64,000 nucleotides of DNA from Apoderus coryli. Its lineage: Eukaryota > Arthropoda > Insecta > Coleoptera > Attelabidae. The number at the start of each line of letters is the position of its first letter. Within the stretch, counting starts at the first letter, position 1. The position numbers were made by a program, and so were the translations under genes. Below the pieces are notes generated by a model. It saw only the letters and a program-made list of their open reading frames with translations. It searched no databases and had not been told where the DNA came from. This document shows positions 42,001 through 54,000 of this stretch, one piece after another. Location: NCBI GenBank assembly GCA_911728435.2, contig OU452200.1, forward strand, positions 23,141,715-23,205,714. The letters run 5' to 3'.

Positions 42001-45000
42001 CAGAATTGATCAAAAATGGATTGATTCAATCAAAAGTTGATCCCTGTGTATATTTTCAAATAGCCGCAGATAACATTTTAATTGCAGCAGTTTATGTCGA
42101 TGATATTTTAATATTTGCGAAGAATGAAACTCAGTTAAATAAATTTAAAGAAAATTTGAGATCTATTTTCAAAATGAAAGATATGGGTTCCGCGCATCAG
42201 TGTTTAGGAATAAGAATTTCAAGAAATTCGGATGATGGTATCATTGCTTTAGATCAAAGAAGTTACATTGAATCGATTTTAAAAGAATTTAATATGTATG
42301 AATGTTATCCTGTATCTACAACAATCTTAAAAGATCAGCAATTGACAAAAGATATGGAACCTAAAACAAAAAAAAAGGATTGAGAGAGAGATGTTTATGG
42401 CGACACCTAGCGTGAACAGGCAATATGCCGGGTGAAACACAGTTCACTAACGATGGCCGGACAAGAAGTAACAACTCCATTATATCCTATTGCCAACACT
42501 AGATGCGCCCGAATCCCCTAGCAGGGAGGCTTTATTTAAGAATTGCTTGTTACATAAAGCAACAAGACTTTAAGTTATGTCTTAAAAAAAAGGATATTGA
42601 GCAAATGAAAAACGTGCCATATCGAAATGCTGTTGGTAAATTAATCTATTTGTGTCAGTGGACAAGACCTGATATGAGCCATGCAGTTAGTGTAGTCAGC
42701 AAATTCAACAATAACCCAGGAAAAGCACACTGGACTGCAGTAAAAAGAATCATGCGATATTTAAAAGGAACCATCGATAAAAAGTTGGTATACAGGAAAT
42801 CACAAAGCACTAATATTGGATTAATCGGTTATTGCGATGCTGATTGGGGAAGCGATAAAGATGATAGAAAATCATATTCAGGATATGCGTTTAAACTTGG
42901 GCAGTCCTTGATTTCATGGAACTGTACATACATACAATACAATACATGCTACAGTTGCATTATCTACAACCGAAGCGGAGTATATGTCTATGAGTCATGC
43001 CACAAAGGAAGCTTTATGGATACAACAATTATTGGAAGAATTAAATATTTTTAAAATTGAATGTAAAACTATTGCAATTCATAATGATAACAAAGGCGCT
43101 ACAGAGCTTTCGAAAAATAATGTGTATCATTCAAGAAGCAAACACATAGACATACGTCATCATTTTCTACGCGATGTTATTGACAAAAATAAAATTTTAA
43201 TTAAACATATTGGAACTGACAAAATGATTGCCGACATATTGACCAAGCCTATACAGCAAAGGAAGTTTGAATGGAGTCTACAAGAATTTGGAGTTCTCGA
43301 CATTCAATTTTTAGATAGTCCAGAATATGCAAAGTCGCCAAGATAGGTGGGGTGTTAAAATAATTAAATTATAATTATTTTATTTTTAATCTTGGCGCCT
43401 AACCACATTGTATATTATGGTGTTATTATTATATTTATGAAGTTGTCAATTTTTTTAATTTAAGTATTGTCATTATAGCTATTTCTTCTAATTTAATAAA
43501 ATAGTTATTCATTATTTAAATAATATATCTCATTATTTAACAGAAACTAAGGTCTAAAGCACGCAAACAGATTAATCTTCAATTACTAAAATGCGAAAGA
43601 GGATTGGCATAAGTACCTTAGATTACCAATTCTCGGAAAACAGGCCAGTAGGGCAGTAAAATAGTCATCACTATTCACAATTGCATTAACTAATTAATTT
43701 TCAGTGTGACCTTTCTTTTAAATTCCTAAGCAATATACTTACCGGACCAACATTTAACCGATTTTTTCGTTTATTTACGACAGAGTATCCATCAATAATC
43801 TGCTCTTTGACTCTAGAATATCCATAGTCACTGAGATTCGAATTTTCGTGACGTAATTGTTCATAATTGGGATCAATGTCTGATGAAGCATTGGCAACTT
43901 TTAATACTTCATAACCCGGATCTGAATTACTGGCAAAACTTTCAGGACCATTGATACCGGCATAGCATACATCGTCAGGTGCTTTAATTTTTTCATAACT
44001 AAAAACCGAAATATATAATGAGAAATGAAAATAGGAAACGATATGGTTTTGCAATGAAATTAATAAATATATTATGAAAAATTGATATTTTCTTTGACTA
44101 AATAAGGTGCACAATTTCTAAATGTTACAAAATAAAATAAAATACGTGGTTGATTCTTAGGTAACCACCAATGACCGTCACCCTTAGGTGACTAGGTGAC
44201 TACTAATAATCATCAATGACTAATACTATCCAGTTCTAACAAATAATACCAACAAAACCTCATATTAACTAGAATTAATCACAAATAACCTACATGAACA
44301 AATTTGTAATTAATTCATTAATTAATTAATACGTTTCCACCGTTGATTGGTTTTTATGTTATGAACTCAAATCATCAGCAATAAATTACAACAACAAACT
44401 CTCGGATTTTAAGTCTTGTTTTGTTAAACAAGCCCATTCCAAATATATGCGATCCCGCTTAAGGGAGTATCGGCGCGTCTATGTGTTGGTAGTTGCTTTA
44501 TGGGGTCAGAGACCTCCCAGGCAGTCGATATAGGAACTGTGTTCACTCGGCGTACTACCAACAATAAAACTAGATGTCGCCAAACACATCCTTTTACATC
44601 TCTGTACCGTTTGTGGTATATACCACATTATTTACGGGGGTTTGGCTGTCAACTACTGACCGATCACCACTGATGAGTCGTGGATCGACGAAACGGCCGT
44701 CTGGTGAAAGTATAGTGGTTGACAGACAAACTCTCGGATTTTAAGTCTTGTTTTGTTAAACAAGCCCATTCCAAATAAATTATTTTATTAGCTAATATTT
44801 CTTAAGCGTTTTTGCTTTTGTTTCCGATTAAGTACTTCTCCATATATTGCTTATCAAGATATTTGATGAGCATTCATTGCAAAACTTAATTACTTTCCAT
44901 CGGCTTTGTAAAAACATTTTTTAACTAACCGCTTTCTAAATTAAATAGCAATTTCAAATAGCCTGTCCTACCCACTACTTTTTAATATACTTGTCAGCCG

Positions 45001-48000
45001 CACTGCACTATCCACCGATTTGAAGAAAGAGGTACTAAAAGAAATCTGACAATATCTGGAAGGCCAAGATCCAAACGACAAGACACGATTTGAAGTTGTC
45101 CAATTATTGGTTAAAAACAGTAAATTGTGTGACTAGAAAACTTGAAATGGATAATCGTAGACTTGGTCGAAATTTAAATCTTTTAAAATTTCACCCCTAC
45201 AAAATGATTATTCCCATAGAATTCGCAAATGTAATTCTGTCTTCAATGGGGTCGTATGTAGAACTAACAAGGCCACATTTTGCAAAAGATGGGAGAGTAC
45301 AGAGTGGCCCAAAAAATATAAATAAAGGGTGTCGTGTATAGACGACATAGACAAGCGGTTTTTGTATTTCCTTAAAGTTTATTTTATTATTTCTTATTAA
45401 AAAAAAAAAGAGGCAAATTTAATTAAGAAATTAACGATTTATTCTTAGGTTAAAGCATATGTACCAAAGATGTCAACTAAAATAAAGTACAAAAAAAATC
45501 ATTATAGATTTAAATTAATAGCTTTCCGGTACTAATTACTTTCAACAGTATGCTCCATGACGAATTAATAATAAAATCAAAATAACTTTTTAAAAAATGG
45601 ATCGTTAAAATCACTGATTTTTAATCGTACCCATCTTAAACAACTTTCAACTAAATTATTTTGCAGAACGACATAATATGTAATCGCACTAAGATATAAT
45701 AAAGAATTTAAAAAATATGATATCTGACCATATTCGAATTATTTGTGGAGTTACATTTTGTAGGGGTGAAATTTAAAAAAGATTTAACAAAGTCTACGAA
45801 TTTCCATTTGAAGTTTTCATTGCTTCTCTAGTCAACAATATAGGGTTTTCAACCAATAATAACAACTTCAAATTGTCTCTCGTCAGTCGTTTGGGTCTTA
45901 GTGTTCCAGATATTGACCCATTTCTTTTACTACTTCTTTCTTCAAATCGGTGGACAGCGCGGCTGACAGTAGAATGCGAACGCCCTTCGCCTTCGTTACA
46001 GAAGTTAAAAAACAATCTAATATCTTCATATTATGATCTTTTTGTATATCATTAATACTGAAATTCGCTCTTGTTCAGACAATTGTTTATATTATTTCAA
46101 ACTAATTACGGTTAAAAACCATACAGAGACCCTGTATATAGACACTGAATCACTTAAAATAAGATTGCTCATATTAACTTTTCCTAATAACACACAAGTC
46201 TCCCATTAAAACCCGAAACACATTTAAAGGATCTTCCAATCTCTGGATCCCCGTAATATAACTGAACTAAGAAAATTACGTTTTCGTCGCAATTAATTGC
46301 AATGTCACAGCTGAAATGACTTGCTGATCATAGAGGTTGTTACTCATTAGAGCATTTAAGATGACAAACACCTAAACGACTAGAAATAATAACTTTTAGA
46401 AGTGTTGAACAGCTAAAATTAGGTGACTATTACGAAGACAGTATGTAGAACTATCGGCTTTAGTATTTTTTCACCTACTCTGGATCACTTGGTTTCCGTG
46501 GCGACTTTTTCAATGATTCATAATTATGCTCCTTCTCCGTTGTACTTGATACATCATTATGAGATTTTGTTTCTTCGACCATACCACTCTTTGTTGAACC
46601 AACAGAATTTCGTGCTGACTCGTCAGTAATATTGGATTTACCATCTTCCGAGATTTGATCTTCTCGCTTATTTTTATGAACTTTAGCGTATAAATCGTCC
46701 AAATTACGCATCGTTTGTGGTTTCTCATTGTGAAAATCAAATGTTGTTGAGGTATTAGGGGGTGGTGGTGGTGGTAAAGGTGAATTTGCTTGTCGTTTTT
46801 CCGGCTTTGGTGATCCAATAGCATTGATTGAACTTGAAGTTGAAGCTGCAATTATTACAATTTTATAAAAGATTAATTTATAGATAATACCAATAAAAGA
46901 GCATTCTTATAGTAAGAAGTAAAGTAAATGTTTTAAAACTTAAAAACCTTTTAATATTAACAGTTTGGGTCTAAATATTGTATAATATTAAACAAATTGT
47001 CTTTTTGCTTAATTGTGCACGAAAAAAGTTGACAAAAAATACACTGGATAACCCTGTAGAAAAAAATTGTAATTCTCTTGCCTTAAATATGAATTATAAA
47101 ACCAAACGTAATTCCTAGACATTATATTTAAAATTTTAACAAAACTAAGTGTTATGTTTAGAACATTCCATATATTGTATTATTATTATTGACATGATTA
47201 TTGTTAAGTTTCAGTCAGATTGATAGTTAATAAAAAAGATTTCCAAGAAATAGTTTTCTAAATAATTAATCCATAAATAAACCACTTAAAAGTATATTTA
47301 CACTAAGTAAAACAGCTTTAGTCACACATTTTTAGAAAACGGCTTAAGTGACCAATATATCTCCATCTCAATAATAATAAGTTACAACAGAGGTTATTAC
47401 TATAACACGTAATATTATGTAAAAAATAATTGTTTTAATTTAACGACGCATGTTCAAATATTGTTTTGTCAATATTAACAGCAAAAAATATCGACTCAAG
47501 AACTTTTATCCAAAAACCACAGAATTACTGATTGACACTATGTCTATAAAACAAATATCTGTCGGAGTTTCTTCCACTAATAACTGCATAGATTCTGATT
47601 TTGGTCATGTATGGTAATAACGACAACCAATTCAAAATTATTATGGAACAGTTTGTAAAGACGATGGAAGGAAAATTCGATACTAGCAAACAAGAAGACA
47701 ACTTGAAATTGAAAAAAAAAATTAGTGAGAAAAGACACAACCAAGGACGAAGATAGAAGACAATGTAAAGCCGAAAAAGTACGCAAAGAAATATAGAGCG
47801 TGTGAATTTTGAACTGCATCGATTTTTAACTACGAACACGAAATACGTAACAATACTGTTCAATTGCAAAGCCGAGCAAGACAGCAGAATGTTTCCTCAT
47901 CAATATGACCTCCAACAACGTTAAGCTTAATCGTGACCTGTTTTAACATACTCGCTGTAATAATAATATTAAAGCCTTTATTTTTAAATCGGCGAAGTCT

Positions 48001-51000
48001 AGCTTAAGGCCATTCTTACTCAACCCATTATACAAAAATATAATATACACAACAGAAAACCAAAACAAGTGTGGATAACTTAAAACTAAGCACAATAAAT
48101 TACATAAACCAAAAGAGCATTAACAACGATAGGAAATGAACCAATCAAGGTAATATAAAAAATGACACATCATGATTAGATTGAAAGTAAATGTCGTCTC
48201 TGGAAGTATTGCTGAACCTCCCACCCTTGCACATCATGGTAAGGATGGAGGCAGGGGCGGCAATCATTAGACTGCGAGGGTTTGAAGGATCTGTACCCAC
48301 TCGTCGGGGACACACCCAAATTTGGGAATGTATTGGAGATGGCATCACAGACTTGTCCATGGAAATTTGAATTTGACATAAACTTAGAGGTGCATATTTT
48401 GGACCGAGAAGTTCTTAATCAAGACTGCAGAGACTTACAGACGGGTCAAAAACCGAAAGTGGAAGTGGTGCAAAAATATATAGTGAGACAGGAAATTGAA
48501 TCTAAGATTCTCACTGGGGAAAAACACATCCGTGTTTGACGCCGAAGTGTTTGCAATTATACAATGTGCAAAACTAAACAGATTAAGGGCTTATACAAAC
48601 AAGCGAATCAATGTATGTTCAGATAGCCAGGCGGCCTGAAGGGCTCTGAAAAGTTACAACTGAACTGGTATGGGAATGCCAAAGACAACTTAGGGCCTTG
48701 GCGGACCACAATAAGGTTAATCTAGTGTGGGTCCCGGGGCACTCGGGAATCGAAGGCAACGAGAGAGCGGATTGGCTGGCTAGACAAGCCTCTGAAACCC
48801 CATATACTGGCACGAAGCCTGCGCGGAGCTTGTGTAAAAGAACGGCAAGGGAACTCCTGAAGTGCTGGGTCAAAAGCAAGCAGCAAAGATATTGGGAACA
48901 TATTCCCAACAGGAACATGGTAAGAAATTCATACCTGGTGCCGCAACAAAACGCACTGGAAAACTGCTATCATTAAGCAAGATTCAGTTGCGAGTAACTA
49001 TAGGACTCCTCACTGGGCTATGCGCCCTGAGAATCCACCTAAATAAGATGGGGCTGTATAACGGGGACCTGCAATGTAGATTGTGTAATAGGGCAGTTGA
49101 AACAGCTTACCATGTAATATGTGAGTGTGTAGCCTTACAATGAAGGCGACACGCTATTTTTGGGCATGCGCTGATTGCGCCAGCAGATATTGACACCCAA
49201 CACAAAACTGAACTCCACAAAAGTGGAGGGTACAGGGTTGTTGGATTGGGTGGCATAAAATACGGGAACTCAACACAATAAGTCCATGAGGCTGCAGTGA
49301 AACCGGAGACTTATGTCGAACGGACCCTTTAAAAAAAAATGTCGCAGCCAGAACTTCAGAGTAACTATGGATAGGTCTAATTGCTGTTGATAATAATTAA
49401 ATAGAGGAACCGAACAGTACGTAAATGACCTTTGAAACATGGTTGTGAGATGCATAGGCATACGTTGTAAGTAGCGCCAGACACGTAAAAAAAATAACAT
49501 ATTAATTTTTCTCATATCAAAAAACATAAAGCTGCCAATTTTGAAGTCTATAGCCCAAGAAGCACGATAATACTGGTAAAAAAAACAAATAAAATAATAA
49601 CTTTGATCACCCTGTATTTCCTAAACCATCAACATTTCCATAAGGCAAGTTTGGGTCAATCATCATTATTTGACCCGTAGTATCTCCAGTTAACGGTTGT
49701 CCCATTGTTAATGAAACACCCTGTATAGCTTGTTCTGGTGTTCCTCATGGATCGAATTTTGGTCCCCTACTTTTTTTAAATTTTTATTAATGACCTGCAT
49801 GACTATATAAGTGTCACTCACCTATTCTGGCGGTGGTGCAATATAAATAAACTTACCCTAAATGCCAATAAATGTAAATATATTTATGTCTTTCTCGAAA
49901 AGGGTGAACCACTATAGATTTCCATTATACTATCAATCAAACATTACTTTTTTGTGGAGCAGACTATCGACAAAATTCAGAGAAATTTTTTTAAATATCT
50001 AATGTTTAAATTGTATATAATTTATCCCGAGAGGGGCATTGACTACGATGTGTTGCTCAGGGAATCTGAGAAGCTTGAAATTTCATAGCATGATTTTCTC
50101 TATAAAATTCTGGTACAAACCACTGAAAGGCAGGGTTGGTGGCCAGATGCTTCTGAATCAAATCGGCATCAACATTCCTAGACTGGGAAGCCGCAATTGT
50201 TTAACATTTCACTGTAGACGTCCTAATACAAATTTAGCTTGGGTCTGCTCTGAGTGCCTTTATTATGTAAACATTATTTTCATTTATTGTTTTGTAACCT
50301 TATAATCATTTGGATGTTTGAATGTAATTTAGTGAAAGAAGTAGTACTATTGTTTAATTAAATTATATGAGTTCCAATAAATGGTACATACCTCATCAAG
50401 ATCTGCAGGAGCGTACGGCAGCACCGGGTTTTCATCAATGCTGTACGAGTGCCGCAGATATAATACAGCACCCGTAATGCCGCATCATGGCGATGAATAT
50501 AACCAGAGGCATCATATGTCGGACAAGCCGATAACAAATGAATTAGTGGCTCTGGCGCGGATTGGTCAGGTATAATAGAAAACATTATGAAGGGGCTTGT
50601 CATTATGAAGGTTAAAGAGCCTGCTGACCTCTGCCTACTTTATGCGGGAGTTCCGGTTTGCGCGATCTAACTCAGTGATTGAGCCTTCACGCGCTCGCCG
50701 ATCGTCAAGTATCAAGGAGAGTTCATTTGCCACTCGTTATGACGCCGAAAAAAAAACGCTCCAATCCCCGCACGCTTGTGATCTAGTACCATGCGGAGAT
50801 ACGGATATCCACTACTCTGCCATGCATACACTCTAAACTTAAGATTTCTCGGCCTCCTCGATGTCGTGGGAGGTAAAGCCTTTGGAACGGATGCCTGAGG
50901 ATGCCCTCGGCGCAATGTCATCATCTTTTGCTTTTTCACGTCAAGTTCGTGCAGCTCCTATGGTATATTTTAACACCCCAAAGGGAATTATTATTATTAT

Positions 51001-54000
51001 TCTTTCGATTTTCTCAGGTGGTTTTGTATTTTATAGGCCCTGATGCGGGAGAGTTTCAAGTATAGGATCTAGGCTACTTAATTTATGGTGGTGTTCAGGA
51101 ATTTACGAGTTAGAGAGAACGTATCACCGATTTTTGAAGTTGTTCGTAGGACTGGGATGGTAGGTTTAGTTTTTTAATGACGCTATGTAGTTGGTGGGGT
51201 ATGACTCCAGTTGTAATGTCTGGTCTATCATGTACTATTGTTTTGTCTGTTATGATATTCCGGTTACAGTAGATTTTTGTAGTTTTGTTTTCAATGACAT
51301 TATTTGGTGTGTACGTGTAATATGGTGTTCGGGCTTCTAACAATGTTGTAGTGCTAGTTGGTGGTGTCTTATTATTTAATATTATCATTCGAAATTACAA
51401 AAAAATTGTATACCTTGTCTTGAATGCGAATATGTGCTACTTGGTTTATTGGTTTCAATTATTGTAGTACTCGTATGTGGAGGTGGTTCGTACAACTGGT
51501 CATCTCCTTCAGCCTCACAAACTGCAGCTGGGGACGGTAATACTGGTAGAGTATTTACTTCCACTTCCACAGTGATGGGTAGAGGTGGAATCCGGGCATA
51601 TGTTTCACTTTCACTATTGTATATTTGATTATTAGGATCTGGGATTGTTGTATATACGTCATCTGCACAAATAATTCACATTAGATATTCAAAGCTGAAA
51701 ACTACATTGAACTATACTTTTAACAGGAATTGTATAAGCTTGATTATATTTTTCTAACAATTAAAAATATGGTACCTGAATCATCAGAAACCGTAGAATA
51801 ATGTGGATCTAACTCCCGCTTTTTCTTGCTCATTTCCTTAGTTTGTGCTAAAATATCAGCTAGCGGCTCTCGGACACTGATGCTGGTGTAGCCTTCTGTC
51901 AAAATATTAAAATCAAATAAATTTGGATAGTTTTAGGTTGCTGTTTAAAACGATTGAATCATAAAATCTTAAAACTTTTGTGTAACAAGCTATACTTACT
52001 AGACGAGTCCTGGGAATCTCCACTAAAATTCGATTGTGTCACAGGTGGTGTCATGTAAGGCAACTCTGGACTAGCTGCTATTCCACCTGCAACTGCTGAG
52101 GCTGCTGGAATGTCTAATGTGTTACCTTCAGGACTGCTATGAGCCGATGAACGTCTTGATCTACTGGGGGCTGTTGGCTCGTTTATAGTTGCGGTATTTT
52201 CAGCTCTAAATTGTTATAAAACATAATTTTAAATTGCTTCAATAATAAATAATAGTTTAATCTTGTATTTTTTCTTGAACCTTGGTACTATTTTTGAATA
52301 ATTCTTTCGTTTTCTTGGGGTAAAGGTTCTATTAAAAACAGGAAAATGTTTTCTTTAAAATATTTTTTATTTCATGTCACTGTACTACGTTTCGGCTCAT
52401 TAGCCTTCTTCTTCTTCAGGTACCATATTTCTCTTACCAACATCGCATTTTTGCATGGACCAATAGTTTGGTGTACCTACACCACTTAAGCAGGTATTTT
52501 TGTAAAGTATAAATAGTAATTACATATTTTTTCTTTGCTTATCCTTGCACACTTCAACACAACATATCAGGCAATTAATATTGTCAAATCCATCTTTATA
52601 AAATAAGTTTTATATATTTGAATACTAGAATATGAATTTGTGTCCGTAAATATAATAAAATGAAAGTAATTTTGTGGCATAGAGAACAAAATTACTGGTT
52701 TTACCTACATAAGGGATTTTGTTTAATTTAGCAGGGCCTCAGTCTAATTCAGTAGAACCAGACCGAGGCATGGATCGACAGATACTGACGATTTCGTTTC
52801 GCTCTTATGATCTCGTCACAGTCGTTGCCCATCTACAATACCGCAGCAGAAGCATAAAGAAGGATAAGTCGTCTCCTGGTAGCGTTTTGTGTTTACACTA
52901 TTTTTATTTTCTATTTTTGGTGTTACCTATACATTGGATTGTTTCGGCCTCTGTATGGTGGAATATGCATTACTATGTGTATGTAGCGATGGTACGGTTT
53001 ACATACGTATATCTGCTGTTGTATATCTCACTGTGCTTAAATGCAGGCCGATATTGTAGATGGGAAACGACTATGGTACTCTGGCGAGATCATAATAAAG
53101 GCGAAACAAATTCATCAGTATCTGTCGACCCATGCCTCGGTCAGGTTCTACTGAATTAGACTGAGGCTAAATTAAACCAAATCCCTTGTATAGGTAAAAC
53201 CAGAATCAAGTTCGCTATGTCACACTCACACATACATTGGTGTAATAAAAATGAGCATATATTTAGGGAACCGAATTTTCAAGAATCTTGGCATTTCAAT
53301 GTTTATTGCGCAATCAGAATTGACGGCATTGTGACATTGACATTTTATCAAGAAAATTTAAATAGTAAGTTAAGAACTTCATATATTCTTTATGCACAAC
53401 ATTCTTATTATCTTTGCAGGTGACGGCTATCTGAACATATTAGGTTATTTGGAGCCAACTATTTAGAAAATTGGCACTCGCTGATTATAGAAACATTTTT
53501 TATCAACATGATGGCGCAACTCCACATGGTTCATATGCAATCGATGATTTTTTTGCAAAACGCTTTTACCGATCAGTCATTTTCTTTGACCACCACGCTC
53601 CCTAAATCTTTGTGTGCTTGATTTTTTATTTGGGGCACAATTAAAAATCGAGTATATAATACGCACGTAACATCTATTGAAGATTGTATGCAGCGAGTAC
53701 GATATGAGTTTGTAAATTTAAGACATGAGTCAATAAGGAGAACAACTGATGAACAATGGTTGCGATTGGCAAATGTGTCACATGTTCTTGATATTACTTT
53801 AACATTGTCCATAAATATTAAATTAAATTTAAATAATCTCCATCTGTATAATTTAAACGTCTTGGCATTGTATTAGTATTAATTTTAAACTGGAAAGTGA
53901 CAGCGTCATAACGACAGTTTTTGATTTTCATTGCCGTGACCTTGATGTATTTAAACTTGAAACTTGTAAAAAAATTACCCTATGCAATTTACTCATTTGG

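Larger units (their letters stand above)
39216..43542 (+). mobile_element. Ty1/Copia LTR retrotransposon, damaged
   Basis: The LTR starts TGTTAAAATAATTAAA and ends ATTTAACA; the 5-bp duplication GAAAC flanks the element (39211-39215 and 43543-43547). The 5' LTR is cut short at about 39377, where a deletion removes its end, the primer site and the gag start. The order gag, protease, integrase, RT, RNase H is the Copia order. A 203-bp repeat is inserted at 42381-42583. Confidence 0.92.

Noticed and set aside
44380..44782. Interpreting the 52-bp direct repeats as LTRs of a small TRIM element
   Set aside because: They lack TG...CA ends, primer-binding and polypurine sites, and the second repeat begins exactly at the ribozyme end, which fits tandem units better.
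50642..50939. GC-rich open frames on both strands
   Set aside because: Composition differs from the surroundings, but no domain can be named; left as transposon-derived sequence.
51110..51413. Minus-strand open frame next to the adaptor-like exon
   Set aside because: It lies beyond the GTATAC donor at 51413 and has no tyrosine motifs; the exon phases fit only if it is intron.
52719..53159. 146-codon plus-strand open frame
   Set aside because: It lies entirely within the foldback MITE, and part of it is read from the inverted arms.
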